DNA of 64,000 bases, taken from positions 1,116,001 through 1,180,000 of the forward strand of contig CAVXFB010000008.1 of NCBI GenBank assembly GCA_963760935.1. Reading direction: 5' to 3'. Of the stretch, positions 1 through 10,717 are shown in pieces (the stretch's first letter is position 1; every line of letters starts with the position of its first letter). The notes under the pieces were generated by a model. It saw only the letters and a program-made list of their open reading frames with translations, was not told the DNA's origin and searched no databases. The position numbers and the translations under genes are program-made. The DNA comes from CAVXFB01 sp963760935. GTDB taxonomy: Bacteria; Planctomycetota; Planctomycetia; Pirellulales; Thermoguttaceae.

Positions 1-482
1 GCGAGCGGTTCTTGGCCTTTGATACGGCGCGCTTCGGACGCGTTGGCATTCTGGTGTGCGAAGACTTTTGGCACCTTTCGGCCGCCGCCATTATGCAGGC
101 CGAAGAGGTGGACGTGCTTGTCTGTCCGGCCAACTCACCCGCCCGCGGCGTCCAGAACGCAAAGGTCCACACGGCCGAAACGTACGAGCAACTGGCAAAA
201 GCGTTCGCCCAACTGCTGGGGGCGACGGTGTTGGTTGTCAACCGCGTTGGCTTCGAGGACGGGCTATGTTTTTGGGGCGGAAGCATGGCCGTGGGACCGG
301 ACGCCTGTATGCTTGCCCAAGCGGCTATGCTCGACGAGGCCCTGTGCATTGCTACGATCGATCCGGCCCTACGTCGTCGCCAGCGCTTGATCACGCCGCT
401 CGGACGCGACGAACGCCTGCTGCTGACCATCGAAGAACTCAACAGAATTAAGCGACAACGGTACGAGAATGCCGGCGATTGA
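1..482 (+). CDS. Carbon-nitrogen hydrolase (nitrilase fold), C-terminal part, likely glutaminase of NAD synthesis
   Basis: The reading frame is open from base 3, so the gene is cut by the window edge and only its last ~160 residues are seen. The segment V-C-E-D-F-W-H carries the nucleophilic Cys of the Glu-Lys-Cys nitrilase triad; the Glu and Lys lie upstream of the window. It is followed by the strand-rich core and a basic C-terminal tail. In this family the enzyme hydrolyses an amide and can feed ammonia to NAD synthase. The next gene (668) is nadE, so I infer that this is the glutamine amidase half of a split glutamine-dependent NAD synthetase. A free-standing nitrilase-family amidase is the alternative. 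Confidence 0.8.
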   Translation, partial: ERFLAFDTARFGRVGILVCEDFWHLSAAAIMQAEEVDVLVCPANSPARGVQNAKVHTAETYEQLAKAFAQLLGATVLVVNRVGFEDGLCFWGGSMAVGPDACMLAQAAMLDEALCIATIDPALRRRQRLITPLGRDERLLLTIEELNRIKRQRYENAGD

Positions 483-536
483 TTGGCGTCGGCGACTGCG
501 GTAATTGGCATGGGCGACTGGAGTCGCTTCGAACAT

Positions 537-648
537 CTCCCCTCACCCAAAGGGAGAGGGGCAGGGGGTGAGGGCCGTAATCGTGATATTGATGGATAGA
601 TGCTGAGGAGATCGCCCTCACCCTAGCCCTCCCAAAGGGAGAGGGGAC
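537..648. repeat. Inverted pair of REP-like palindromic elements
   Basis: Two ~36-bp units face each other (537-575 and 613-648). Each begins, read outward-in, with GCCCTCACCC and contains a CCC/AAAGGGAGAGGGG hairpin core. The pair fills most of the 185-bp spacer between the amidase and nadE. It looks like a dispersed palindromic element rather than a coding sequence. A transcript through it could fold into a long hairpin. Confidence 0.6.
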
Positions 649-667
649 CAGACATTTAAGGCCGCCA

Positions 668-1503
668 ATGAGCGACGCCCTGCAAAACCATCTGACGATC
701 AACCCCGAGCTGGTAACCGACATCCTCTGCCGGTTCATCCGCGCGGAGATTCACCGGGCAGGCTTCCAACGCGCCGTGTTTGGGCTCTCGGGCGGTATCG
801 ACTCGAGCGTCGTTGCGTTTCTCTGCGCCGGGCGCTTGGGGCGGAAAATGTTCTGGCGGTCACGATGCCTTACAAGACGTCGAGCGAAGCCACGCGGCGC
901 GATAGCCAAGCCGTGATCGAACAACTTGGTGTTCGCACGGTCGACGTGCCGATCACCGATCAGGTCGACGCCTATTTCGCGCGATTTCCCGACGCTTCGC
1001 AACTCCGCCGGGCCAACAAGTGCGCCCGCGAGCGAATGACCGTGCTCTACGACCAAAGCGCGGCGTTTCAGGCGCTGGTGGCCGGCACCAGCAATAAGAG
1101 CGAGTTGCTGTTGGGCTACGGAACGCAGTTCGGCGACATGGCCTCGGCCATTAATCCCATTGGCGATCTCTACAAGACGCAACTCCATCAACTGGCCAAA
1201 TATCTCGGCGTGCCCGAGCCGATTCTGCGGAAAGAACCCACCGGCGACCTGTGGGTCGGGCAGACCGACGAGAGCGAACTCGGCTTCACCTACGCCGAGG
1301 TCGATCGCGTAATGGTGCTCTTGGTCGACTGTCGTTGGCGTCGTGCGGAACTGCTGCAAGCCGGTTTCGCCGCCGAGTTCATCGACCGGGTGGCCACCAT
1401 GATTCGCCGCAACCATTACAAGCGCCGTATGCCGGTGATCGCCAAACTATCGCACCGCACGATGGACCGCGACTTCCGCTACGCCCGCGATTGGGGCACG
1501 TAG
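668..1503 (+). CDS. nadE: NAD+ synthase, interrupted by one frame break
   Basis: The enzyme makes NAD from deamido-NAD, ATP and ammonia. Residues 41-47 read SGGIDSS, the PP-loop pyrophosphatase motif of the N-type ATP pyrophosphatase fold. After ~55 residues the frame must move by -1 near base 830. The sequence then continues with ALGAENVLAVTMPYKTSS, the expected next segment of the family, and runs through KSELLLGYGTQFGD to the C-terminus. Restoring one C at 828-830 gives an intact ~278-residue protein, the normal length of ammonia-dependent NadE. The break therefore looks like a homopolymer deletion in the assembly rather than gene decay. The gene follows an amidase-type gene that could supply ammonia. 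Confidence 0.9.
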
Positions 1504-1586
1504 ATCGCAAGCTGCGTCCTCGTATTGCGCGGTCCAGTCATCGCCTTTCGGTCTGCCCACACGCCGCATCCCCGCAAAATGCTGCG

Positions 1587-2499
1587 CTAGGGCACCCCGT
1601 GTACAACCGGCAAGTCGCCCACGCCCGCTTGCGCCGGATCGAACAGAAGCGGGAAGAACGAACCGGACAGCCGTTGGCCGGGCGGAATCGCAGGCACGCC
1701 TTCGAGCAACGGATTGTCCGAGGCAGATACAACGCCATCGCGGAACACGTTGATGACGGTCGCCCGCCGTGGCCGTTCGGAAGCATTGCCGAACGATCCA
1801 TGAATGGTCAACGGATGATGGAACGAGGCGAAGCCCCGTTTTAGCTTCGTGGGCTGGGGTCGGAACATGGCCTTCTGCTCGTCGTTCAGAATCGTCTGAA
1901 TGGCATCCATGTTCACGGCTAGACCGGTGATCGGTAGGAGCGGCCAACGGTGAGTCCCCGGCACATGGTGCAAGCAACCATTTTCCAGGTCCGTGTCATC
2001 CAGCGCGATGAAGCACGTCAAATGCGTCATGGGCGTGGTGCGAGTCCAGTAGGAGTAGTCTTGGTGCCATGCCACGACGCCGCCGTGCCGAGGCGGTTTG
2101 CAGAACAACTGGTCGTGCCAAAATCGCACGGGGCCGCCAATCAGTTGGCTAGCCGGCACCGTGAAAGCCGGGTTCCAAAGGATATCGTGGAATGCGCGCC
2201 GCGATGCGCCAGGCACCAAGCGCGTGAAAAAGGACCGACTTGCCGTCCTTGGATTCGTTGGAATGGAACTCGTGGAACAGACCTTGCTGCGGATGGGCCG
2301 GGTCGAACAGCGGCGTCAGCTCGTCGCAAAGCACGTCCACCTGTTCATCCGTCAGCAGCCGAATGCCGGAAACATACCCGTCGCGTTGGTACGTTTCCAA
2401 TTGCTCGTTGGTGAGGGCGTATTGCCGCCACTGGTCAGGCGAGCTTGGGATGCGGAACATCGAGCCGATCTGACCGTGGTGTTGCGATAAGTCGTCCAT
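1587..2499 (-). CDS. Phytanoyl-CoA dioxygenase (PhyH) family oxygenase, one frame break
   Basis: This is an Fe(II)/2-oxoglutarate-dependent oxygenase of unknown substrate, ~303 residues after repair. The N-terminal part (2499 to about 2205) has the usual LTNEQLETYQRDGYV opening. The rest, in a neighbouring frame, contains WHQDYSYW (His and Asp of the iron triad), the distal His in TIHGS, and the downstream basic residues expected to bind 2-oxoglutarate. The two halves join between AWRI and FHDILWNP, where one extra base (or two missing) changes frame. It is convergent with nadE, with an 83-bp gap. Substrate cannot be inferred; related planctomycete proteins are mostly uncharacterised. Confidence 0.85.
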
Positions 2500-3178
2500 C
2501 GAAGCCCTTCCATACTACGGGTGTTTGTTTGTAACAGCTTATAAGTTTAGGGGCCAACGTGCTGTCGAGACAAGATGCCGCAACCAAACAAGATCGAACA
2601 TCTCGCAGCCTCCAAGCAGCCTCCAAATGGTCAGACAATATGATAGAATTCGCGGGTTGACCCGTTCTCGCCGCCTACTACGATTCCTTCAGTTCGGTCT
2701 ATGGTGGGCCAAGCTTCGATGGCGACCGCATCGCACCGCACTTCCCCGTTCACGCCGGGTTAGCCGCGTCAACTCCCACCATCGCCGACACTTCGTGATG
2801 TTGCCGGTCACGATCCCTCGATTGCCTGTAGCTCCCACCACGGCCTCCACCGCCAGAGCAAACCCACTCCCGGACAAACCCCTGCGCTAACGGGTTGGAC
2901 GAAGCTTTACCTTGCTACTGAACTGTTTTCTCCCAAAACGGCGTCCTTGCCGTCCATAATCGTCTTCCTTTCTCCAGAGAATTCTTCTCCGAATCGCGTC
3001 ACAGCACGCAGCTTACCAAAAAATCCCCAGGTTCTCCCATTGCCCTTCTTTGGCCTCTGCCAACACGCGCAGAAGCTGGGATGCACACAACTTACACGCT
3101 TTCACACTTTCCGTCTGGCATCGCTGACCTCCTCATGGGTACAATCTGGCACCCCAAAATCCCCTGTGGAGGCAGAGC
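2500..3178. other. Long intergenic region without a recognisable gene
   Basis: This 679-bp gap separates the divergent phyH-like and AsmA-like genes, so both promoters should lie here. Short frames are open on both strands, but none has a recognisable protein pattern. GGAGG at 3167-3171 is the ribosome binding site of the downstream gene. Nothing else could be assigned. Confidence 0.4.
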
Positions 3179-6100
3179 ATGTCCATCGACACGAAATCGG
3201 ATCCTCGCAGTCGATCGAAAGCGGCGGTTGGCGCCGCCGAGGCGAAGAGCACGCGGCGACGGCGGTTTCCGCGTTTTTGGCTCGCGCTGCTGATCGTTGC
3301 GGCGCTGGTTTGGCTGTTGCCGAGCATCGTGGCCCATTCGCCGTTGTTATCGTGGGGCGTGAAGGTCGCCACGGCCGACCTCGACGGCTCGGTAACGATC
3401 CGCTCGGCCGCGCTCGGTTGGTTTTCGCCCATCGCGGCCCAGGGCGTAGAATTGAGAGACGCGCAGGGCAAAGTGGTGCTCGACATCAGCGGCGTCCAGT
3501 GCGATCGTTCGTTGCTGGGACTGATTTTGAACTCGTCGAATCTCGGCAACGTGCGGTTGGATAATCCGAAGCTGTCGCTTCTGCTGCGCGACGACGGTAG
3601 CAACCTGGAAGACCTTCTGGCGAAATATCTTGCGCCGCAGACGCCGCAAGCGAAATCGTCGGCCAAGCTCGCTCTCTCGTTGCAGCTTGTCGATGGCAGC
3701 GTATCCGTGACCGATCAGCGCACGAGCCAATGCTGGCAAATCCAGAAGCTGGGCCTTGGCCTGGATATGTCGCAGGGGACCGATGGGCCGCTGGGTGTGG
3801 AACTGTTGGCTGATTTGTCCGACGCGCGACGGCCCGGCTCGCTGAAAGCGAGCGTCAAGATGGCGGCCGAGGGCAATCGAGCAGAACTGGGCATAACCGG
3901 CTTGCCGCTGAGTCTCGTGCGATCGATCGTATGGCGTTTGTCGCCGGGCACGACCGTCGATGGGCGGCTGTCGACCAATGTCGCCGTCACATGGGGCGGA
4001 ACGGCCAAGAGTTCGGTGCAGGTTGACCTCGACGCCGAAGGTTTTTCGCTCACGGCCCCCGCGTTGCAGACCGACCTTGTGCGCCTGGAGCGGATCCACG
4101 CGACGTGTCTAGCCGCGTGGAAAGGCGACGAACTGGACATTCAGAAGTCTACGATCGATTGCGACGTGGGTAGCGCGTCGATTGTGAGCACGATGCGACT
4201 GGGCGGCATGTCGTTGGACTCGCTGTTGCACGGGCGACACGATATCAGCGGCCGCGTGGACTTGGCCCGGCTGGGGCGGCTGCTGCCTGCCACGCTGCGG
4301 TTGCGGCGGCAAGTGTCGATCAACTCGGGGGAAGTCGCCTTTGGATTTCGTAGCGACAGTGGAAGCGCGGGCGCCGGCGGCGCAGCCAGCCCGGTGGCGG
4401 AGGGCGCTCAGCAGTGGCATGGGCAGTTGAATCTGGCTAACCTGGCGGCCACGGCCTCGGGTCGGCAAATTAGCTGGAAGCAACCCGTGTCGCTGGTGTT
4501 CGACGCCCGCCAGGGACCCGATCAGCTACCTGTCGGTTCGCTGAAGTGCGAGTCGGACTTCCTCAGAATCCACGCCAACGGCGCGGCCGACGCCCTGGCC
4601 GGATCGTTCAGTTTCAACCTCAAGCAACTCGCGGACGATCTGGGCCAGTTCGTCGACCTCGGCGAAATGCAGATGGCCGGCGAAGGCTGGGGCAACATCA
4701 ACTGGAAACGCTCGCCGCAGCGGCAGTTCGACGCCGACGGCGAAATCCGACTGCACAACTTCGAACTCGGTCTGCCGAACCGACCCGCCTGGCGCGAGGA
4801 CGATCTGGTGGCGCTTCTCTCGGCCAAAGGCCAGACCGACTTCGGCCAGCAAACACGAATCGACGCAGCCACGGTGAGCATTAAGAGCGGCACAGACCAG
4901 ATCGACGTGCGGCTGCTACAACCGGTCGGCAGTCTTCAGGATGGAGGCACTTGGCCGCTGCGCATCCAGGCGCAGGGACAGTTGCAGAGTTGGCCCGGCC
5001 GGTTGGCTGCCTGGCTGCCGGCCAAGGATTGCCGGTTCACGGGCAATTACAACCTCGACGTGGTCGGCACGGCATCGACGCAAAGCGTCGACTTGCGGCA
5101 AGTGAAATTGACGGCAGGCCCGTTGGTGGTTGCGTCGCCTTGGCTGAACGTCAACGAGCCGCAGGTCGTTCTGAATGCTGTCGGATCGTGGAACCAAGCG
5201 CAGCGGCGGCTGCAAGTCGAGCCGGCAACGCTAACATGCGCAACTATCGGCATTCAGGCCAACAATGTGGTCGTGGCCGTGCCCGAGACGGGTCCCATGG
5301 AACTTGCCGGCACGCTCGGCTATCAGGGCGACGTCGGCCGTCTGCGGCAATGGCTGAGCAATCCGGCCAAACCTTCCTCATGGCGGCTTGCCGGGCAACT
5401 CAAAGGCGCATTGCAAGTGCGTCAGGCGGCGGGTGTGATCCACGGCGAGACGACCACCGAAGTGACCAATCTGGCCGTGGTCGATCAGAAGGGCCAGCAA
5501 TTCCAAGAGCCGCTGATGCGGCTGACGGCTCGCGGTGATTACACCAACGCCTCGGGTGTGCTGCAACTGGATCAATGTGAGCTCACATCCGACGTCGTGG
5601 CTGCCAGCGCAAAAGGCCGCATTGCGCCGGTTAGCGGTCAGAACAATGCCGACATTAGCGGAAATCTGGGATATGATTTCGAGCGCCTCTGCGGGCTATT
5701 GCAGCCGTGGATCGGCGCGAATGTTCACGTCGCCGGGCGTGGAACTTCGCAGGCGTGGTTTCGTGGGCCGTTTGATCTGCGCACGGGCTCGGCCGCCGCG
5801 TCGGTACGCTGGGATTGGGCCAATTTGTATGGGCTGCGGCTGGGCGCCGGCGAACTGAAGGCGACGATGGCCGACGGCATCGCGAAAATCGAACCGCTCG
5901 ATCTGACCGTAAGCCAGGGACGAATGCATTTGCGCCTCGCGTGCAATTGACCGAGCCGATGCTGTTCACGTTGCCGAAGGGGCCACTGGCACAGCAGATT
6001 CAGATCGATCCGACGCTATGTGGCTCGATGTTGAAGTTCATCGCCCCAGTGTTGGCCGGCGTGACCACAGCCAAGGGGTCGTTCTCGATCGACCTGGACG

Positions 6101-6597
6101 GATGCCGCATACCGCTGAGCGATCCGCGCAAGGGAGAAGTGGCCGGACGTTTCACGATCCACTCGATCGAGATTGGGCCGGGGCCGCTGATTCATGAGTT
6201 CTCGGTTCTCATGGGCCGCGACGCGCCGGCCAAGTTGCGACAGCAGTCGGTGGTGCAGTTCCGCATGGTGGACGGCCGCATTTGGCACCAGGGCCTGGAA
6301 TTGATGTTCCCCGATTTCACGGTTCGCACGCAGGGCTCAGTTGGCCTGGACGAGACGTTGATGATCATGGCCGAGATGCCCGTGCCGCCGAAGTGGTTGC
6401 AGAGCAATCCCATGCTGAGTCAGGCGATGCGCAATGAAATCATCCGTCTGCCCATCGCCGGCACGCTCACCAAGCCGCAGCTCGATCAAAAGGTGATGGC
6501 CGATTACACGCGTCGCTTCCTGCAAAAGGCGGCGAGCAACATGCTCGAAGGTGAACTGAACAACCAGCTCAATCGGTTGTTGGGCCCGAGGAAGTAG
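3179..6597 (+). CDS. Large AsmA/TamB-like envelope protein, one frame break
   Basis: The reconstructed protein has ~1139 residues. Residues 1-30 are basic and cytoplasmic, 31-51 form one membrane anchor, and the rest is a long beta-rich periplasmic domain with repeated D-G and L-x-G segments typical of the AsmA/TamB/DUF748 class. Such proteins are thought to bridge the periplasm and move phospholipids or help outer-membrane assembly. The frame moves by -1 near 5930, between GRMHLR and RVQLTEPML, so one base appears to be missing. The C-terminal ~220 residues then continue without interruption to the stop. The ATG at 3179 follows GGAGG with 7-bp spacing. Assignment to a particular AsmA subfamily is not possible by eye. 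Confidence 0.75.
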
Positions 6598-6736
6598 AAA
6601 CGCGAAGAGTGGAGAGTGATCAGGAGGCAGTGTGGCGTCAGACACATACCTGTTGCATAATTACGGACGGATGACCAGCGGCCCCATCGACTCAGATCGG
6701 TTGCGGCGCTAGACCAGGGACGTTGATCTCGTGCAC

Positions 6737-6772
6737 TAACCACTAACCACTCGCCACCAACCACTCGCCACA
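6737..6772. repeat. Short imperfect tandem repeat
   Basis: The unit CCACTAACCACTCGCCAC-like is repeated about twice within the spacer upstream of the metallo-beta-lactamase-fold gene. It is low in complexity and has no coding potential. It ends just before the ATG at 6776, so it could affect translation initiation. Confidence 0.4.
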
Positions 6773-6775
6773 CGC

Positions 6776-7516
6776 ATGCGGCTAATTCTCCTCGGCACTA
6801 CCGGCTATCATCCCAACGACCGGCGGCAGACGGCGTGTATGCTGTTGCCGGAGTGTGGCACGATGCTGGACGCGGGAACGGCCAGTTATCGAGCCGGTGA
6901 GTATCTGAAGACCCGCGAGCTGGATGTCTTCATCACGCATGCCCACCTGGACCACATCGTTGGGCTGACGTATTTGTTTAGCGTGATGCATACTCATCCT
7001 TTAGATCGGATCGAACTGCACGGCTTGCCGGCGCATCTGGTGGCGGTGGAGAAGCATCTGTTTTCGGAAGACGTCTTTCCGGCGCGGCCGCCGTTTCAGT
7101 TCTGCCCGCTTGAGCCGAAGGTTCGCCTGCCGGACGGCGGGCAGGTGACGCATTTCCCCTTGGAGCACCCTGGCGGCTCGATCGGCTATCGGCTCGATTG
7201 GCCGGGTCACTCGATGGCCTATGTGACCGACACCACGGCCGACGCTGCGGCGCCGTATGTCGAATGCCTGCGCGGCGTGGATCTGTTGATCCACGAATGC
7301 TACTTTGGCGACGACCAAGCCGATTGGGCGCGGAAACTGTGCCACAGCCACACGACGCCCGTGGCCGAAGTGGCGCGAAAGGCGGGGGTGAAGCGGCTGG
7401 TACTGGTGCATCTTAACCCGCTATCGACCGCCGCCGACCCTATCGGTTTAGACACCGCCCGGGCGATCTTTCCCGAGACGATCCTAGGCGAAGATCGGAT
7501 GGAATTGGATTTCTGA
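6776..7516 (+). CDS. Metallo-beta-lactamase-fold hydrolase, RNase Z-like
   Basis: This is a 246-residue protein. Residues 55-60 are H-A-H-L-D-H, the HxHxDH zinc-binding signature. Later ligands are the His in LEHPGG (about 125), the Asp in YVTDTT (about 150), and a C-terminal His in VLVHLNP. The size and the early position of the motif resemble the small RNase Z/ElaC-like and phosphodiesterase-like branches rather than glyoxalases. True tRNase Z would need an exosite, which I do not see clearly. The function is therefore a zinc-dependent phosphodiesterase or hydrolase of unknown substrate. The gene stands 114 bp before the NAD(P)HX dehydratase gene on the same strand. Confidence 0.75.
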   Translation: MRLILLGTTGYHPNDRRQTACMLLPECGTMLDAGTASYRAGEYLKTRELDVFITHAHLDHIVGLTYLFSVMHTHPLDRIELHGLPAHLVAVEKHLFSEDVFPARPPFQFCPLEPKVRLPDGGQVTHFPLEHPGGSIGYRLDWPGHSMAYVTDTTADAAAPYVECLRGVDLLIHECYFGDDQADWARKLCHSHTTPVAEVARKAGVKRLVLVHLNPLSTAADPIGLDTARAIFPETILGEDRMELDF

Positions 7517-7629
7517 GCGGACGTTGCGATAATAGACAGCGGTGGGCGAGATATTCCTGTCAGTCGGGTCGGTCATGCTGGGTTTCGTGGGGCAAAGAGG
7601 CATATCTGCCCCGTCAACGATAGTGAACT

Positions 7630-8565
7630 ATGGAAGCTTATCACGGTACGTTGCCGCGGCTGCCGCCACGCGCACCGGAGTCGCATAAAGGCGACTTCGG
7701 CACGGCGCTGATCGTCGGCGGGTCGTGGGGCATGGCAGGGGCCGTCAGCCTGGCCGGCATGGCGGCGTTGCGTGGTGGCGCCGGGTTGGTGCGATTGGCG
7801 GTCCCCGGTCCGATTCTCGACACGGTGGCTGGCTTCGATCCGTCGTATACGACGGTCGGGCTGCCGGCTGACGAGCAAGGCCACATTGCCGCCCGGGGCT
7901 TTGACCGCATTGCCGCATTGGCCGAAAAGGCCCACTACCATACAGATCAGCCGAGCGCGTTCGACCGTATCGCCGCCGAGGCGGAAAATGCGACGGTGAT
8001 CGCGTGCGGTCCGGGCTTGGGTCGCTCTCAGGATCTCGATCGCCTGATGCTGCGCCTTTACCAGGAGATTGCCAAGCCAATGGTTCTCGACGCCGACGCG
8101 CTCAACGCCTTGGCGACGGACGCGGAAGTGTTGATCAATCCAGGCGGACCGCGGATCATCACGCCGCACCCGGGCGAGTTTGCCCGGCTGATCGGCAAGA
8201 AGCTAGAGGGCGAGAGCCGCAACGACGCGGCGGTGCAACTGGCCGCTCGAACGAAGATCGTCGTGGTCTTGAAGGGCCATCGCACGTTGGTGACTGACGG
8301 ACACCGCAAGGCGATCAACACGACGGGCAACCCGGGCATGGCCACAGGTGGCTCGGGCGACGTGTTGACCGGACTCATTACGGCACTGGCCTGTCAGCGC
8401 CTTGCTCCGTTTGACGCAGCGCAGCTCGGCGTCTTCCTGCACGGCCTGGCCGGCGACTTGGCGGCGGCCGCCTTGGGGCAGGTGGCCATGATAGCCGGCG
8501 ATCTCGTTCGATATTTGCCCCAGGCGCTGGCCAAGTATTTCGCGTTGATTCGACCTCCCGAATGA
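7630..8565 (+). CDS. nnrD: ADP-dependent NAD(P)H-hydrate dehydratase
   Basis: This 311-residue enzyme repairs damaged (hydrated) NADH and NADPH using ADP. The ribokinase-like fold is shown by KGDFGTALIVGGS near the N-terminus, VIACGPGLG in the middle, the ITPHPGEFARL segment, and NPGMATGGSGDVLTG near residue 240, the nucleotide-binding and catalytic-Asp motif of the CARKD family. The N-terminal epimerase domain (NnrE) that is often fused is absent. With nadE at 668 it gives the region a second NAD-related function. Start and stop are unambiguous. Confidence 0.92.
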   Translation: MEAYHGTLPRLPPRAPESHKGDFGTALIVGGSWGMAGAVSLAGMAALRGGAGLVRLAVPGPILDTVAGFDPSYTTVGLPADEQGHIAARGFDRIAALAEKAHYHTDQPSAFDRIAAEAENATVIACGPGLGRSQDLDRLMLRLYQEIAKPMVLDADALNALATDAEVLINPGGPRIITPHPGEFARLIGKKLEGESRNDAAVQLAARTKIVVVLKGHRTLVTDGHRKAINTTGNPGMATGGSGDVLTGLITALACQRLAPFDAAQLGVFLHGLAGDLAAAALGQVAMIAGDLVRYLPQALAKYFALIRPPE

Positions 8566-8651
8566 TCCATGGCGGGAGAGTGCGCGATGTCGATTCGGCG
8601 ACAGGGACGAATCGCGGCTGTCTGGGAGGTGGCGGAGATCCCTCGCTGCGC

Positions 8652-10673
8652 TCAGGACGACATGCACGGACAATCGGGATTGGCGGTGCAGGTGGTCGAT
8701 TGTTCGAAGGAATGTCCCATATACCGGGCCAGCATACGCAGCAGGACGTTGCAATCGACCGGCTTCGTGGCGTAATCGTCGCAGCCGGCCGCGAGGCACA
8801 GTTCACGGTCGCCGCGCATGGTGTGGGCCGTTAGAGCGATGATTGGCGTACGGAAGCCCAATTGGCGAAGGCGGCGTGTTGCATCGTAGCCGTCGAGGAC
8901 CGGCATCTGCATGTCCATTAGGATGCAGTCATACGGCTGGCCGGAGTCGCGGGCTTGCAGGGCCTTATCCACGGCGATCTGGCCGTTGTCAGCTTTCTCG
9001 ATCGAAATGCCGTGCCCGCCCAACATGACGGCGATGAGACGTCGGTTGTCCTGGCCGTCTTCAGCGAGCAAGACGCGTCGCGACAGAAGGTCATTGGCTT
9101 CGAACGGCGTCGCGTCGCTCGGTTGATGCTCGGCACTCCAAACGGCCTCATTCAGGTCGTTGAATTGCCGGACGTCCTCGAGTGAACCGGTGTCAATCGT
9201 GACCACGAAGGTGCTGCCTTGCCCCGGTGTGCTGCGGCCGGCAATGTCGCCGCCGAGCATTTGGGCGAGGCGTCTGCTGATGGTTAGGCCGAGTCCGGTC
9301 CCGCCAAAGCGACGCGTAGTGGACGTGTCGGCCTGAGTGAACGGCTGGAACATCGAGGCCATCTGTTCCGGTGTGATTCCCACGCCGGTGTCCGTCACTT
9401 CAAAGCTGATGCGCGTTGAGCCGTCGGCAGTTGCCATCATAGCTACGGTGAGGCAGACGCTGCCTTGCTCGGTGAACTTGATGGCGTTGCCCAACAGGTT
9501 GATCAGAATTTGTCGCAGCCGCGTCGGATCGGTCTGGATCGACTCGGGAATTGGACCGTTATACTTGAGATGCAACGAGAGGTTTTTCGCGATTGCCCGC
9601 GACCGCATCAACGAAGCGACATCGCTTGCGATCTGGCAGGGCGAGCAGTCGATCCGCTCGACGGTCATTTTTCCGGCCTCGATTTTGGAGATGTCGAGGA
9701 TGTCATTGATGATGCCCAGCAGATGCTTACCGTTGCGCTGAATGGTCTCGATGAAATCCGTGCGGTCGACGTCGGTTACTGACGCATTCGAGAGCAGATC
9801 GGAGAAGCCGAGAATGGCCGTCATGGGCGTGCGGATTTCATGGCTCATATTGGCCAGGAATTCGCTCTTCGCCCGGTTTGCGGCCTCCGCGGCGTCCTTG
9901 GCCACTTGCAGTTCGGCGGTTCGCTCGACGACGCGGATTTCAAGTTCGTCGTGGGCCTGTTGCAGGGCCTTTCGGCCGTGTTCGACCTGATCGAGCATCG
10001 TATTGAAGCCGTCGGTGAGCACGCCGAGTTCGTCATTGCTGAGCTTCGTCGCTCGGATGGAATAGTCGTCCTCACGTGTGACGCGGTGCATGGCGTCGAC
10101 CAGCCGCAGGATGGGACCCGTGACGAACCGCTGCAGTTGCCGGGCCAAGAGGATCGACACGGTCAACGAGATAGCCAGCACCGACAGCGTGATCCACAGG
10201 AAGTCCCACGTTTGACTTTGAAGTTCGTGCATGTCGGTGCGCAGGTACAGCGTGCCTACCTTGTCACCATCGGAGCTAAGCTCCTGGGCGATGTCCAAGG
10301 CATCGGAGCCTATGAAGGTGGCGCCGACGGGAGGCGGCGCATCGGGAATCTGCACCTTCGACGAGCGTTGGTCGGAATACGTGGCAAACGGCTTGCCGTG
10401 GCTATCGTACAGACATGCAAATTGGACGGCCGACTGCTGGCGCAGCGAGGATAGCAGTTCCGTAGCCGTTTTGGGATCGTTGAACTCGATGGCCGCGATG
10501 GTATTGGAACCGAGGATCGTGGCAAGAGTCGAAAGCTCCTGAACCTTCGACTTGCGGATGTTCCAGGCGTTGTTGATAAAGAACGCGATGCACGAGAGAG
10601 AGAGGGCCACGCCTGCGGCGACCGTAGTCAACAGGGAGAGCTTTGTGTTGATGGTACGGTCAGAGAATCGCAT
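8652..10673 (-). CDS. Hybrid sensor histidine kinase with HAMP and receiver domains
   Basis: The 673-residue protein has a membrane segment at 13-34, a ~120-residue periplasmic sensor resembling CHASE8, and a second membrane segment at 157-177. A HAMP domain (180-232) and coiled coil follow. The HisKA domain has the phospho-acceptor His278 in SHEIRTPM, and the HATPase_c domain has GTGLGLTIS. The C-terminal receiver holds the acidic pair in LLAEDGQDN and the phospho-acceptor Asp in LMDMQMP. It is transcribed after the YfiR-like and TonB-receptor genes. I infer that it senses a periplasmic signal relayed by those proteins. The output regulator could be the divergent CheY-like gene at 13905. Confidence 0.92.
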   Translation of the reverse strand: MRFSDRTINTKLSLLTTVAAGVALSLSCIAFFINNAWNIRKSKVQELSTLATILGSNTIAAIEFNDPKTATELLSSLRQQSAVQFACLYDSHGKPFATYSDQRSSKVQIPDAPPPVGATFIGSDALDIAQELSSDGDKVGTLYLRTDMHELQSQTWDFLWITLSVLAISLTVSILLARQLQRFVTGPILRLVDAMHRVTREDDYSIRATKLSNDELGVLTDGFNTMLDQVEHGRKALQQAHDELEIRVVERTAELQVAKDAAEAANRAKSEFLANMSHEIRTPMTAILGFSDLLSNASVTDVDRTDFIETIQRNGKHLLGIINDILDISKIEAGKMTVERIDCSPCQIASDVASLMRSRAIAKNLSLHLKYNGPIPESIQTDPTRLRQILINLLGNAIKFTEQGSVCLTVAMMATADGSTRISFEVTDTGVGITPEQMASMFQPFTQADTSTTRRFGGTGLGLTISRRLAQMLGGDIAGRSTPGQGSTFVVTIDTGSLEDVRQFNDLNEAVWSAEHQPSDATPFEANDLLSRRVLLAEDGQDNRRLIAVMLGGHGISIEKADNGQIAVDKALQARDSGQPYDCILMDMQMPVLDGYDATRRLRQLGFRTPIIALTAHTMRGDRELCLAAGCDDYATKPVDCNVLLRMLARYMGHSFEQSTTCTANPDCPCMSS

Positions 10674-10717
10674 GACATGCCGTCAATGGGGTGTTCGTGC
10701 CTTGGTCGCGCCTACTG

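Noticed and set aside
668..1503. Treating nadE as a pseudogene
   Set aside because: A single base restores a perfect family sequence, and many other genes have the same kind of break.
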